A program made the translations under genes and the position numbers. From Minicystis rosea (GTDB lineage: Bacteria > Myxococcota_A > Polyangia > Polyangiales > Polyangiaceae): a stretch of DNA of 64,000 bases. This document shows positions 1-9,578 of the stretch, one piece after another. Within the stretch, counting starts at the first letter, position 1, and each line of letters starts with the position of its first letter. Where the stretch lies: positions 9,161,703-9,225,702 of the forward strand of contig CP016211.1 of the NCBI GenBank assembly GCA_001931535.1. The letters are read 5' to 3'. Under the pieces are notes generated by a model. That model was not told the origin of the DNA. It made no database searches and worked only from the letters and a program-made list of their open reading frames with translations.

Positions 1-808
1 GGGCGCGATGGCGCTCCTGTCGTTCGGGATGACCGTGCTTCTGATGGGAGGCGTGCACGGTCCCAGCGACACGGTCACCACTGGACTGCTCATCTCGGCG
101 TACGCAACGCCGGTTCTCGCCGCCTGGCCCGGGGACTGGATCGTTTGGATCCTGAGCGCGAGCAAAGGCACGACGTTCGGCCTCCGGGATGGATGCGCCT
201 TTTTGGGGAAGGAACAGATTCGTATCGATCGGCTCGTCGGCTTTCAAGTCGCACCGACTACGACCGGATTGCTCATCTTTCTTCAGCGTTCGCAGGGCTC
301 GGACTGTGTCACGCTGGACCTGTCTGGGTCGGCGATTTCGCTGCCGTCCATACCTGGATTCGGTGTCGTGCGATTCGCCGTGAGGAAGCGAGCGCGATGG
401 GCGGTTGCGCGGGTGCTGGTGGGAGCAGGCTGCGCTGGGCTGCTGTCGAGCATGGGAAGCTGGGGTGTTCTCATGCTCCTTTTCGGTGCCGCCGTGCTCG
501 TTCCGATCCTCTGGATCCTCATGGTTCTAGATTTCATGGATTCACATCTCGTCGTCGCGGAAAACGATGTCTGGCTCGATCGAGAGCGAGTCGGAGCGCT
601 CCCCTCCATTCACGTGACATTGAAGGACGGCGTGCTGTTGCTGGAGTCGGCGGATGCCGATCGGGAATGGAATGCTCGGCTCCGCCTTCGGTCGTCCTGG
701 GGCAGTCATCCTCGGTTCGTAAAGGCCATCATCGAGGCAGCTCAAAGCAGGTTGCTTGCGAAGGATGGGAATGGATCGCCGTACCGGGTCGGGGGGCATG
801 ATGCGTAG
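1..808 (+). CDS. Hypothetical membrane protein, 5' end probably outside window
   Basis: The frame is open from the window edge to a TAG at 806-808. The first ATG is at 8, but the true start may lie upstream. The 266 visible residues contain hydrophobic stretches near residues 5-20, 27-50 and 130-172 (the last includes the run GVLMLLFGAAVLVPILWI) and a soluble C-terminal tail. I recognise no family. The last 100 bases of the gene plus 25 bases downstream (706-832) recur almost unchanged at 24994-25121, where they are joined to a vgrG remnant. That suggests the gene belongs to a mobile or rearranged cassette. Reality as a gene is likely from its codon use; function is unknown. Confidence 0.6.
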   Translation, partial: GAMALLSFGMTVLLMGGVHGPSDTVTTGLLISAYATPVLAAWPGDWIVWILSASKGTTFGLRDGCAFLGKEQIRIDRLVGFQVAPTTTGLLIFLQRSQGSDCVTLDLSGSAISLPSIPGFGVVRFAVRKRARWAVARVLVGAGCAGLLSSMGSWGVLMLLFGAAVLVPILWILMVLDFMDSHLVVAENDVWLDRERVGALPSIHVTLKDGVLLLESADADREWNARLRLRSSWGSHPRFVKAIIEAAQSRLLAKDGNGSPYRVGGHDA

Positions 809-1041
809 CGTGAATGGGCTGGACGAAGTGATCCTCCGGTGCTTCGAAGTCGAACAGAGGTGTCCCTGAAAACCGGCCGCCGGGGCGGACGGTGAATCCA
901 AGCGGATTGGCGAGGTCACGAGGCCTTCATGCCGCTTCGCGGCGGGCCTGGCATGCCCGCCGCGATCCCCGGCAAATCCTCGAAGAGGTCCGCGATCTCA
1001 TCGAGATGCGCGACGTCGAGGCTGGCGGCAGCGCGCTCCGG

Positions 1042-3264
1042 CTACGGGGCCCAAGGCGAGCAAGACGCTACCCGCGTGGCAAACACGTTGTTGCTCTCGA
1101 GGAGCTCGGACACGATGCTGGCCGGGTCCACGAGGGCGCCGAGGTAGCACGCGCCCGGCGGCATCGCGGCGCCGCCGCTGACGATCACCGTCGCGCATTG
1201 ACCGGCGTTGAGAGACGGCACGCTCATGCCACCGGCGAACGTGTCGGCCCCGGTGACCGTGCTGTCCGTCGACAGGCGCAGCTCGACATTGGTGCTGGTG
1301 CTCCCGGTGGTGCCCTGGTTGCACACCGTCACCATGAACGGGCCCGGCACGCTCGGCGGTACGCTCACCGAGGTGACGATGAGGTCGGGGCCATAGCCGA
1401 CGGCCATCAGGCCACCGGCAAACACGTTGTTGCTCTCGATGAGCTCGGGCACCGAGGCGCTCGGATCCACGAGGGCGCCGAGGTAGTACGCGCCCGGCGG
1501 CAGCGCGGCGCCGCCGCTGATGCTCACCGTCGCGCACTGACCGGCGTTGAGGGACGGCACGCTCGTGCCGCCGGCGAACGCATCACCGGTGGTGATCGCG
1601 GTGTCCGCCGACAGGCGCAGCTCGACATTGGTGCCGGCGCTCCACGCGGTGCCTTGGTTGCACACCGTCGCCGTCGCCGTGAATGGGCCCGACGTGCTCG
1701 GCGGGGCGCTCACCGTCGTGACGACGAGATCGGGGCCATTGCCGACGCCGATCAGGCCACCGGCAAACGCGTTGTTGCTCTCGATGAGCTCGGACACATA
1801 GGCGATCGGGTCCACGAGGGCGCCGAGGTAGTACGCGCCCGGCGGCACCGCGGCGCCGCCGTTGATGCTCAACGTCGCGCACTGGCCCGGGTTGAGCGGC
1901 GGCACGCTCGTGCCGCCCCCAAACGCATCACCGGTGGTGATCGTGGTGTCCGCCGACAGGCGCAGCTCGACATTGGTGCCGGTGCTCCAGGTGGTGCCCT
2001 GGTTGCACACCGTTGCCGTCGCCATGAACGGCCCCGACGCGCTCGGCGGACCGCTCACCGAGGTGACGATGAGATCGGGGCCATAGCCGACGCCGATCAA
2101 GCCGCCGGCGAACGCGTTGTTGGTCTCGATGAGCTCGGGCACGTTGCTGGCCGGGTCCACGAGGGCGCCGAGGGAGTACGCGCCCGGCGGCACCGCAGCG
2201 CCGCCGTTGATGCCCAACGTCGCGCACTGGCCCGGGTTGAGCGACGGCACGCCCATGCCACCAGCGAACGCATCACCCGTGGTGATCGTGGTGTCCGCCG
2301 AGAGACGCAGCTCCATGTTGGTGCTGGCGCTCCAGGCAGTGCCCTGATTGCACACCGTCACCGTCGCCGTGAACGGCCCCGACGCGCTCGGCGGTGCGCT
2401 CAGGGAGGTGACGACGAGATCGGGGCCGTAGCCGACGCCGATCAAGCCACCGGCGAACGCGTTGTTGCTCTCGATGAGCTCGGACACGCTGCTGGTCGGG
2501 TCCACGAGGGCACCGAGGTAGTACGCGCCCGGCGGCACCGCGGCGCCGCCGTTGATGCTCAACGTCGCGCACTGACCGGCGTTGAGAGACGGCACGCTCG
2601 TGCCGCCGGCGAACGCATCACCGGTGGTGATCGTGGTGTCCGCCGACAGGCGCAGCTCGACATTGGTGCTGGCGCTCCACGCGGTGCCCTGGTTGCACAC
2701 CGTCGCCGTCGCCGTGAACGGCCCCGACGCGCTCGGCGGACCGCTCACCGAGGTGACGATGAGATCGGGGCCATAGCCGACGCCGATCAGGCCACCGGCA
2801 AACGCGTTGTTGCTCTCGCTGCTCTCGAGCACATGGGCGTTTGGGTCGACGAGGGCGCCGAGGTAGTACGCGCCCGGCGGCACCGCAGCGCCGCCGTTGA
2901 TGCTCAGCGTCGCGCACTGGCCGGGGTTGAGAGAGGGCACGCCGGTGCCGCCGACGAGTGTGTCCGTCAGGTCGATGACTGCGTCCGTCGAGAGGCGCAC
3001 CTCGACGTCCGTGCCGGCGCTCCCGGCGGTGCCCTGGTTGCAGACCGTCATCGTCGACGTGAAAGGCCCCGACACGGCCGGTGGTGCGCTCACCGAGGTG
3101 ATGACCAGATCGGGATCGCTCCCGAGGGCCGACTCGGCGACCCCCGTCTCCTCCTCCGCCTCGTCGTGTGTGTGTGGTTGAGCGCCGCAAGCCGCCCCCG
3201 TGACCACGAGGGTTATCGCGGCCACCAGGATTCCCGCTCTCGACATGGTGTTCGAACTCGTCAT
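1042..3264 (-). CDS. Secreted lipoprotein with six CARDB-type repeats
   Basis: A 740-residue protein with a lipoprotein signal peptide (lipobox TGAAC, Cys at about residue 26; a second in-frame ATG is at 3246). After a short acidic linker, six repeats of about 115 residues follow. Each opens with a PDLxVTSxSxPP motif and contains VCNQGT, a GQCAT stretch, PPGAYYLGALVDP and ESNNxFAGG. This is the signature of CARDB, an immunoglobulin-like adhesion domain of bacterial surface proteins. The repeats are also nearly identical in DNA, with a 345-bp period. Each repeat carries two conserved Cys that could form a disulfide. The inferred role is an extracellular or outer-membrane-anchored adhesin. No neighbour is obviously in the same operon. 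Confidence 0.85.
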   Translation of the reverse strand: MTSSNTMSRAGILVAAITLVVTGAACGAQPHTHDEAEEETGVAESALGSDPDLVITSVSAPPAVSGPFTSTMTVCNQGTAGSAGTDVEVRLSTDAVIDLTDTLVGGTGVPSLNPGQCATLSINGGAAVPPGAYYLGALVDPNAHVLESSESNNAFAGGLIGVGYGPDLIVTSVSGPPSASGPFTATATVCNQGTAWSASTNVELRLSADTTITTGDAFAGGTSVPSLNAGQCATLSINGGAAVPPGAYYLGALVDPTSSVSELIESNNAFAGGLIGVGYGPDLVVTSLSAPPSASGPFTATVTVCNQGTAWSASTNMELRLSADTTITTGDAFAGGMGVPSLNPGQCATLGINGGAAVPPGAYSLGALVDPASNVPELIETNNAFAGGLIGVGYGPDLIVTSVSGPPSASGPFMATATVCNQGTTWSTGTNVELRLSADTTITTGDAFGGGTSVPPLNPGQCATLSINGGAAVPPGAYYLGALVDPIAYVSELIESNNAFAGGLIGVGNGPDLVVTTVSAPPSTSGPFTATATVCNQGTAWSAGTNVELRLSADTAITTGDAFAGGTSVPSLNAGQCATVSISGGAALPPGAYYLGALVDPSASVPELIESNNVFAGGLMAVGYGPDLIVTSVSVPPSVPGPFMVTVCNQGTTGSTSTNVELRLSTDSTVTGADTFAGGMSVPSLNAGQCATVIVSGGAAMPPGACYLGALVDPASIVSELLESNNVFATRVASCSPWAP

Positions 3265-3457
3265 GACCGAGCATCAAAAGCGCGTTGCACCGGCCCGTCA
3301 ACATGCCAATCGACCTCATGAAACCACGGCAATTTCCGGTGATCCGTGGATAAACGACTCTGGCCATGAGATGAGGTAACGGCCCCGTCTGGCCACGACG
3401 CGCTCTGGTGCATGGCGCCATCCTGCCATGCCCCCTTCGCGGACGGCTGGAGTCCGA

Positions 3458-3573
3458 GCCATGCTCTCCGCCGTCTTCAACGAGCTGTGTATCCTCGCCG
3501 GCAAAGACCTCGACTCCCGGCAACGGCTCTGCATCGTCTTCGCCGGCGACGCCCGCCTCCCCGAGCGCCTCCC
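3458..3573 (+). pseudogene. Remnant of TniB/ExeA-type transposition AAA+ ATPase
   Basis: About 38 codons starting at the ATG at 3461 read MLSAVFNELCILAGKDLDS and continue with a run ending in FAGDARLPERL. This matches the sensor/Walker B neighbourhood of ExeA/TniB-like ATPases of transposons (family pattern: NEL-x-LAS-x-x-x-D-S-x, then V-x-x-GDxRLPERL). Nothing upstream or downstream in the same frame continues the protein, so it is a relic. The rest of the interval 3265-3684 holds no recognisable gene. The call rests on one motif block read by eye. Confidence 0.4.
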
Positions 3574-3684
3574 CAGGGGCACCAGGGCACCGAGCGTCCT
3601 CGGTTGCGCCTTTTGCCCAAGCGCCGGTCACCGCGCCGGCGTCGACCTCGTGACGTCGGAACGCTTCACGGGCACGGAGTTGCC

Positions 3685-5199
3685 ATGAGCTTCAATAAAC
3701 CGGCTTCCTACGTTAGCTTCAAACCCGTGCCGTCCAGCTCACGGGGAACCAATACACCCCAGCGGATCACTCCGCGCGCCTCCCGTGCGCCCCTTGCCTC
3801 CTTGCTCTTCCTCGCCGCTGTCACGTCGAGCTGCGGCGCCCGCTCGTCCCTCTCCGAGCGAACGCCGCACCCCGAGACGTGCAACGGCCTCGACGACGAC
3901 GGCAACGGGATCATCGACGATGTGCCGCCGATGACCTGTGGTGTCGGCGCCTGCCGCGTCGAGGTCCCCGGATGCGTCGACGGGAGACCGTCGACGTGCA
4001 CCCCGCGCGCTCCCTCCCCCGAGGTCTGCAACGGCGTCGACGACGACTGCAATGGCGCGATCGACGACGGGCTCGGGTTCGGCTCGATCGCCGGCCCGTT
4101 CACGGTCGCGACCACACCGCCGGGCATCCTGGGGGCGTCGCTGGTCGCGACGGCGAACGGGCTGCTCGCGGTGTGGTCCGTCGGCTTCAACGGGAGCGCG
4201 CCCGTTCCCAACACGTTCAGCCGCGTGCTCGACCCGGATGGGATACCGCAAGGGTCACCCGCCGGGCTCCTTCCGCAACGAAGCGTGCCCGTCGGGCCGC
4301 GCGCCGCGCCGTCCGCGGAGGACGAGGTCATCCTCGGGTACTGCGGTCGCTTCGGCGCGGAGGACCGCGCCACGTCGACGCGGGTCACCGCGACGGGCGA
4401 GCCCATCGGTCCGGAGATCCAGCGCGAGCCCAAGGGGCGCAGTTGCACCGGCATCAGCGCGCCGAGCGCCGTCTGGACGGGCACGCGCCAGCTCTTCGCG
4501 TGGACGACGAACGCGGCGAGCCCGTCGCTTCCGCCCGAGGTCGTGCTCGACGTCGCCGACGCGAGCGGCACGAGCGTCGGCTTCCGGTCGATCCTCGAGG
4601 ACGCCGACGGCGATGCCACGGCGCGGCTCGCCGTCAACGGCGCTTCCGCGGCGCTCATCGCGGGGACGCGCGCCCCCGGCGGCGTTGCCACGCGGCTCGC
4701 GTTCGCTCTCTTGGACCAGGAGGGGCAGAGCCTGGGTTCGCCCCTCGTCATCGATCCGCCGGTCGCCGGCGGCTCCTGGGGCCGGACGGAGATCGCCGCC
4801 GCGGCGTCCGGCGGGTTCATCGCCCTGGGTGGCAACCGCGACGAGCCCGGGATCTTTCGCGCGCTGTTCAGCGCCTCGGGGGCGCTCGTCGAGCCGCCGG
4901 CGCAGCTCGAGGGCATGGCGTTGACCGTCGACGCGATCACGCTCGCCCTCGCGGCGCGTGAAGGGGGCGGGTTCGTGCTCGTGAGCAACGCGATCGAAGG
5001 CGCCGACGCGCGCGCGTTCGCGATGGCCCTCAGCGACGACGGGCGAGTCACCGGCACGTGGTTCGCTGACGCCCCCGACGAGCCGTGGTTCTTCTCTCCG
5101 TCGGTCGCCACGCGCGCCGGCCGCGTCTTCGTGCTCTACCAGACGGTCATGACCCAGCCCAGCGAGCTCCGGGTGCGTGAGCTCGGCTGCCTGCCGTGA
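3685..5199 (+). CDS. Lipoprotein with two MopE-type metal-binding motifs
   Basis: A 504-residue protein from ATG 3685, preceded by a GGAG at about 8 bases. A GTG at 3727 would shorten a long N-terminus. A hydrophobic stretch ends in a lipobox (AAVTSSC, Cys near residue 50). Two copies of the putative metal-binding motif follow: CNGLDDDGNGIIDD and CNGVDDDCNGAIDDG, the acidic Cys/Asp/Asn motif named after the copper-binding protein MopE. The rest, about 370 residues, has the regular beta-strand spacing of a propeller-like domain but no named family. It is probably exported and anchored in the envelope. The role is unknown; calcium or copper binding by the motifs is a family inference. Confidence 0.8.
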   Translation: MSFNKPASYVSFKPVPSSSRGTNTPQRITPRASRAPLASLLFLAAVTSSCGARSSLSERTPHPETCNGLDDDGNGIIDDVPPMTCGVGACRVEVPGCVDGRPSTCTPRAPSPEVCNGVDDDCNGAIDDGLGFGSIAGPFTVATTPPGILGASLVATANGLLAVWSVGFNGSAPVPNTFSRVLDPDGIPQGSPAGLLPQRSVPVGPRAAPSAEDEVILGYCGRFGAEDRATSTRVTATGEPIGPEIQREPKGRSCTGISAPSAVWTGTRQLFAWTTNAASPSLPPEVVLDVADASGTSVGFRSILEDADGDATARLAVNGASAALIAGTRAPGGVATRLAFALLDQEGQSLGSPLVIDPPVAGGSWGRTEIAAAASGGFIALGGNRDEPGIFRALFSASGALVEPPAQLEGMALTVDAITLALAAREGGGFVLVSNAIEGADARAFAMALSDDGRVTGTWFADAPDEPWFFSPSVATRAGRVFVLYQTVMTQPSELRVRELGCLP

Positions 5200-5262
5200 G
5201 CGGCCCAGCACGCGGTCGGCGCGCGATCGTCGATGTGGCAGCGGAGCCCGCGAACATGGGGC

Positions 5263-5547
5263 GGGCCACTTCGCGCTCTCCGTGCCGACGCTGAAGACAT
5301 CGAGGATGACGTACAGGTCATCGTAGATCCACGTCGCATGGCCGCGCAGGTTGGTGATGACCACAGCGCATTGGGCGAAGAAGAAGCGCTGACCGACGAT
5401 CGGGTCGGATTCCCGTTCAGGCCCTACCAGGTTGGCAGCGGCGCCGGGCGCGTGCGCCGGGCGCGGCGGCCTCGCACCCGCGGTGGAGTAGCTCCAGGCG
5501 AAGTGCGCGCGGCTCACGGAGGGAGGGAGCAACGGGAAGCAAGGCAA
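5263..5547 (-). pseudogene. Coding-like remnant without start codon
   Basis: On the minus strand between about 5470 and 5263 the codons look genuinely coding (GC-rich third positions) and give a plausible peptide that includes SDPIVGQRFFFAQCAVVIT and, later, HATWIYDDLYVILDVFSVG. There is no ATG and no clear stop near the end of this block, and a hairpin (5551-5570) separates it from the gene upstream. I read it as a relic of a gene of unknown family. The remaining bases of 5200-5262 hold nothing recognisable. Confidence 0.35.
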
Positions 5548-5550
5548 GCT

Positions 5551-5570
5551 CGCGCGGTCGAGACCGCGCG
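5551..5570 (-). terminator. Perfect GC hairpin after the 5578-5922 gene
   Basis: The arms CGCGCGGTC and GACCGCGCG are separated by two bases. The hairpin lies just downstream of the stop of the minus-strand gene 5578-5922 and is followed on that strand by a T-rich stretch (AGCTTGCCTTGCTTCC). Position and structure fit a rho-independent terminator, although the T run is interrupted. Confidence 0.5.
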
Positions 5571-5577
5571 GAGCTGG

Positions 5578-5922
5578 TCAGGGGCAGGTAGGGTCGACCG
5601 TCACCGTCACGGAGGCCACCCCATTGCCGTGGCGCGAAATATAAGAGTCGAGCAGGCTGGTCACGAGCTCTGACACCGAATTGAGCTCGGACTCTCCGAG
5701 CTCGATATTGTCGGCGTCGAGATTCATTGGCTGCGAGGCCATGAGCGACAGGGTGCGAACCATCGTATCCTCGTCCTCGGCGCTCAGCTTGTTCTTGAAG
5801 ACCACGCTGATCACATAGCGCCGTGTGATATCAGAGCCTGAGCCCGTCGACGAAGTGAGGGAGAACTGCACGCGCCCAGTCGATGGGGTGCAGAAAGTCG
5901 GTGGGCGGATGACGATCACCAT
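5578..5922 (-). CDS. Small hypothetical protein, 114 residues
   Basis: ATG at 5922, stop at 5578. The protein has an N-terminal beta-rich half (it begins MVIVIRPPTFCTPSTG) and a C-terminal half with an amphipathic helix around SVSELVTSLLDSYISRHG, ending in VTVTVDPTCP. It has no signal peptide or membrane segment. I recognise no family. The gene is followed by a plausible terminator (5551-5570), so it is probably monocistronic. Third-position GC is lower than in neighbouring lipoprotein genes, which hints at separate acquisition. A single conserved-looking pair of Cys (near residues 11 and 113) could be structural. Confidence 0.55.
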   Translation of the reverse strand: MVIVIRPPTFCTPSTGRVQFSLTSSTGSGSDITRRYVISVVFKNKLSAEDEDTMVRTLSLMASQPMNLDADNIELGESELNSVSELVTSLLDSYISRHGNGVASVTVTVDPTCP

Positions 5923-5993
5923 ACGACATGCTCCCTGGAACGGTCGATCCTCGTGCTCCACGCCGGCCTGTCGAGCGCGGCCGCGAGCTGGCG

Positions 5994-6470
5994 TCAGAGC
6001 TTGCAGCGTGGGACGAACGGCGCGTTGTATGCGGCGCGCATCCGATCGGCGCGCTCCGAGTGCTCGAGAGGTGTCTCGTTCGGCGGTGGCGGCCAGAGGA
6101 GCCGCTCGCCCCGGCACCGGCTCGCCGCCGCGAGGCACGCGAGGCTGCGGGGGTTACTGGCGTACGGCGTTCGCTGTCCGCGGACGGCCGCAGCGGACTC
6201 TGCGTCCTGCCGCTCGGCGGTGGCGCGCTTGATCTCGCCGGGTCAAAGCTGTCACGGGCGAGCTCGCGGCCGTCCGGCGCGACGAGGACGCTCTCGATGC
6301 GGTACGAGAGCGGGCCGTCGTTGCGGCAGACGATCCGCTCGCGATCGCGCGAGACCGTCCCGTCGGGGAGATCGACGGCGGGGTGCGCGCTCCGCCAGCT
6401 CATGAGGCCACTCGATGACGACCTCGATCTCGTCGGGGCCGACGCTGTGGAGCGCCCCACCGTCGACGCC
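5994..6470 (-). pseudogene. Decayed partial copy of the lipoprotein gene 9579-10271
   Basis: This stretch matches 9579-10069 closely base for base, including the stop codon, but lacks the signal-peptide end. Inside it are a 17-bp deletion near 6401-6403 and a 2-bp insertion near 6236, each breaking the reading frame, so it cannot encode the protein. The intact copy lies 3.6 kb away in the same orientation, with the lamin-tail lipoprotein gene between them. This looks like a tandem duplication followed by decay of one copy. Confidence 0.8.
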
Positions 6471-6516
6471 CCAAGGCGGTTGACGCCGCACCTCACTCCG
6501 CACGACCGTGGAGGGT

Positions 6517-9396
6517 ATGCACGCACGCGCTCTCTTCCTGTGCTCGTCGCTGTCCTTCGCGCTTGCGAGCGCCGCCTGCGGGGGCGGCGGCGCCGGCACC
6601 GGCGGCTCGGGTGGGGGCGGCTCCACGTCCACCAACAGCTCCACCACCACCAGCTCCACCACCAGCAGCACCAGCAGCACGGGAGGCGCAGGCGGCACCG
6701 GCGGCTCCGGCGGCGCGACCACCAGCAGCACGGGCACCGGCGGAGGCTGTACGACGACCGACGACTGCCCGCTGCCTCCCAACGAGTGCGTGCTCGCCAC
6801 CTGCAACGGGGGCGTGTGCGGGACCACGAACGCCGCGGCCGGTACGCTCGGCGTCGATCAGACGGACGGCGACTGTCAGACCAGCCAGTGCGACGGGATG
6901 GGCCACCTGGTCATGGTGGCCACCGACACCGACGTGCCCGACGACGGCAACCCGTGCACGAAAGATCTCTGCACCAACGGGACGCCCTCGAATCCGGCGG
7001 TGTCGCAGGGCACGTCCTGCGGCGGCACCCTGACCTGCGACGGCGCCGGCCACTGCACCGGCTGCACCCAGGCCTCCGACTGCCCCGGCCAGGACACGAC
7101 CTGCAAGACGCGCACGTGCAGCAGCAACATGTGCGGGGTGAGCGTCGCGCCCTCCGGCACGCTCGCGGGCACGCAGACGGCGGGCGACTGCCACAAGAGC
7201 CAGTGCGACGGCATGGGCAACATCGTCAATGCCATCGACAACACCGACGTGCCCGTCGACAACAAGCAGTGCACGGGCGACGTGTGCACCGGCGGCGTGG
7301 CCTCGAATCCCGCGCTCCCCACGGGGACGACGTGCGCCGAGGGCGGCGGGAAGCTCTGCGACGGCGCCGGTCAGTGCGTGCAGTGCAACGCGGCGGCGGA
7401 CTGCGGCGCCAACACGGCCTGCCAGACGCACACCTGCATGGCGGGCGCCTGCATGTCGAACAACGCCACGGCCGGCACGGTGGCGCAGAACCCCACGATG
7501 GGCGACTGCAAGGCCGACCGGTGCGACGGGATGGGCGGGATCAACGCCGGCGCCGTCGACGACACGGATGTCCCCGTCGACAACAACCCGTGCACGGGCG
7601 ACGTGTGCACGAACGGCGTGCCCTCGAACCCGGCGCTCATGGCCGGCACCGCCTGCAACCAGGGCGGCGGCAAGCTGTGCGACGGCGCCGGTCACTGCGT
7701 GCAGTGCATCACGGCGGCGGACTGCGGCACGGACACCGCCTGTCAGACGCACACCTGCAACGCCGGGATGTGCGACGTCAGCAACGCCCCCATGGGCACG
7801 GTGGTCACCAACCCCACGGTGGGCGACTGCCGGTCCAACCGCTGCGACGGCGCGGGCAACCTCGTGACCAACGCGCCCGACGACACGGATCTCCCCGTCG
7901 ACAACAACCAGTGCACGAGCGACGTGTGCACGAACGGCGTGGCCGGAAACCCGCCGCTGGCCGCGCTCACCGCCTGCACCCAGAACGGCGGCGTCGCCTG
8001 CGACGGCATGGGCACCTGCGTCGCTGCGCCCACCGTGGCGAGCACCAGCCCCGCGGACGCCAGCACGCCCGTGGCCGGCGCCGACATCGCCGTGACCTTC
8101 TCGGCGGCCATGAACCCCGCCACGCTCACCGCGCAGACGACGGCGGGCGCGTGCTCGGGCTCGATCCAGGTCTCGCTGGACGGCTTCGCCTCGTGCATCG
8201 CCTTCTCGTCGGCGATGCCGGTGATGTCGGGCGGCAACACCGTGGCCACGCTCACCGCGGCGCCGGGCCTCCTGGTGCGCCGCACCTACCAGATCCGGGT
8301 CACCACCGCGGCGCAGAGCACGCCGGGGCTTTCGCTGGCCTCGCAGTACACCTCGCCCTCCGGCTTCCTCACGCAGACGCCCGATCTGTGCGCCGGCTCG
8401 GTCGTGGTGAGCCAGGTGTTCGGCGGCGGCGGCAACGCGGGCTCCGTGTACAAGAACGACTTCATCGAGCTGCACAACCGCGGCACCACGCCGGTCTCGC
8501 TCGCGGGCTGGTCGGTGCAGTACGCGTCGGCCACGAGCGGCACCTGGGCAGTCACCACGCTGTCGGGCACCATCCAGCCGGGCGCGTACTACCTGGTGCA
8601 GGAGGCCGCGGGCACCGGAGGCACCACCAACCTGCCTACGCCCGACGCCACCGGATCCATCGCCATGGCCGCCGGGAGCGGCAAGATCGCGCTGGTGAGC
8701 AGCGCCACCGCGCTCACCGGCACCTGCCCGAGCGGTGGGTCCCTCGTCGACTTGGTGGGCTACGGCACGGCGAACTGCTCGGAGGGATCCTCGACCGGCG
8801 CCACCTCCACCGCGGTGCTCACCGCCACCACGGCGGCGACGCGCATCCAGAGCGGCTGCGCGGACGTGGACAGCAACAACGCCGACTTCACCGCGCCGGC
8901 CCCCAACCCGCGCAACAGCGCCTCCCCGGTGGGCACCTGCAAGTGCGACGTGCAGAACGAGTCGAGCGCCGCGCTGGAGGCCGACTACTGCGACACGCAG
9001 TCCCCGTCGAGCGTGACGGTGATGGCCGGGATGAGCACGCCGACCATCTACGGCCGGCTGTACGAGTCGGGCACCACCGGCGCGGGCAGCGCCAACGCTA
9101 GCGTGCGCGCTCAGGTCGGCTACGGGCCCGCCGGCAAGAACCCCGAGTACGAGGCGGGCTGGACCTGGGTCAACGCCACGTACAACACCATGTGCACGGG
9201 CTGCGGCAACAACGACGAGTACCAGGCGTCGTTCATGGCGCCCGCCGCGGGCACGTACCGCTACATCTACCGCTTCAGCCTCGATCAGGGCGTGAGCTGG
9301 ACGTACTGCGACTACGATCAAGGCGACCACGGCGCCGGCTCGAACCCGAACCTCGCCTTCGACTTCGCGGACGAGGCGGTGCTCACCTCGCAGTGA
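6517..9396 (+). CDS. Cys-rich lipoprotein with Ig-like and lamin-tail domains
   Basis: A protein of about 959 residues. ATG 6517 opens a lipoprotein signal peptide (lipobox ASAAC); a GTG at 6508 is possible because the purine-rich GGAGGG sits only two bases before the ATG. Domain order: a Ser/Thr/Gly linker to about residue 70; five or more Cys-rich repeats to about 505 (CxxxxDC, CDGxGxC and NPCTGDVCTNGVPSNPA patterns); a Big_5-type Ig-like domain (about 508-620, starts VASTSPADASTPVAG); a lamin-tail domain (about 626-808, core NDFIELHNRGTTPVSLAGWS); and a 150-residue Cys-containing C-terminal domain. Bacterial lamin-tail domains occur in secreted surface proteins and nucleases; no nuclease domain is seen here. 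Probably a cell-surface binding protein. Confidence 0.85.
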   Translation: MHARALFLCSSLSFALASAACGGGGAGTGGSGGGGSTSTNSSTTTSSTTSSTSSTGGAGGTGGSGGATTSSTGTGGGCTTTDDCPLPPNECVLATCNGGVCGTTNAAAGTLGVDQTDGDCQTSQCDGMGHLVMVATDTDVPDDGNPCTKDLCTNGTPSNPAVSQGTSCGGTLTCDGAGHCTGCTQASDCPGQDTTCKTRTCSSNMCGVSVAPSGTLAGTQTAGDCHKSQCDGMGNIVNAIDNTDVPVDNKQCTGDVCTGGVASNPALPTGTTCAEGGGKLCDGAGQCVQCNAAADCGANTACQTHTCMAGACMSNNATAGTVAQNPTMGDCKADRCDGMGGINAGAVDDTDVPVDNNPCTGDVCTNGVPSNPALMAGTACNQGGGKLCDGAGHCVQCITAADCGTDTACQTHTCNAGMCDVSNAPMGTVVTNPTVGDCRSNRCDGAGNLVTNAPDDTDLPVDNNQCTSDVCTNGVAGNPPLAALTACTQNGGVACDGMGTCVAAPTVASTSPADASTPVAGADIAVTFSAAMNPATLTAQTTAGACSGSIQVSLDGFASCIAFSSAMPVMSGGNTVATLTAAPGLLVRRTYQIRVTTAAQSTPGLSLASQYTSPSGFLTQTPDLCAGSVVVSQVFGGGGNAGSVYKNDFIELHNRGTTPVSLAGWSVQYASATSGTWAVTTLSGTIQPGAYYLVQEAAGTGGTTNLPTPDATGSIAMAAGSGKIALVSSATALTGTCPSGGSLVDLVGYGTANCSEGSSTGATSTAVLTATTAATRIQSGCADVDSNNADFTAPAPNPRNSASPVGTCKCDVQNESSAALEADYCDTQSPSSVTVMAGMSTPTIYGRLYESGTTGAGSANASVRAQVGYGPAGKNPEYEAGWTWVNATYNTMCTGCGNNDEYQASFMAPAAGTYRYIYRFSLDQGVSWTYCDYDQGDHGAGSNPNLAFDFADEAVLTSQ

Positions 9397-9578
9397 GCGG
9401 CGCGATCGCCGAATGGTCGTCATTCATGACCCGTGGTCGATCCTCCGCTTCATCGATCCGGCGCGGGATGGGGTGATCACCAACATGGAGACTCGCGACA
9501 GCTCGAGCTTCGAGGCCGCCCTGACGATCAACCAGCACGGCAGCATGCAAGCCCAGCGTCGCGCCTCCGTGCACGGCG

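Noticed and set aside
892..3321. Long plus-strand open frame over the CARDB gene
   Set aside because: Arg/Ala/His-rich antisense shadow of the repeat gene; the minus strand has a signal peptide and a known domain.
9413..9570. Plus-strand peptide MVVIHDPWSILRFIDPARDG and on
   Set aside because: Plausible codons but no stop of its own, running into the antisense of the next gene; too little to call.
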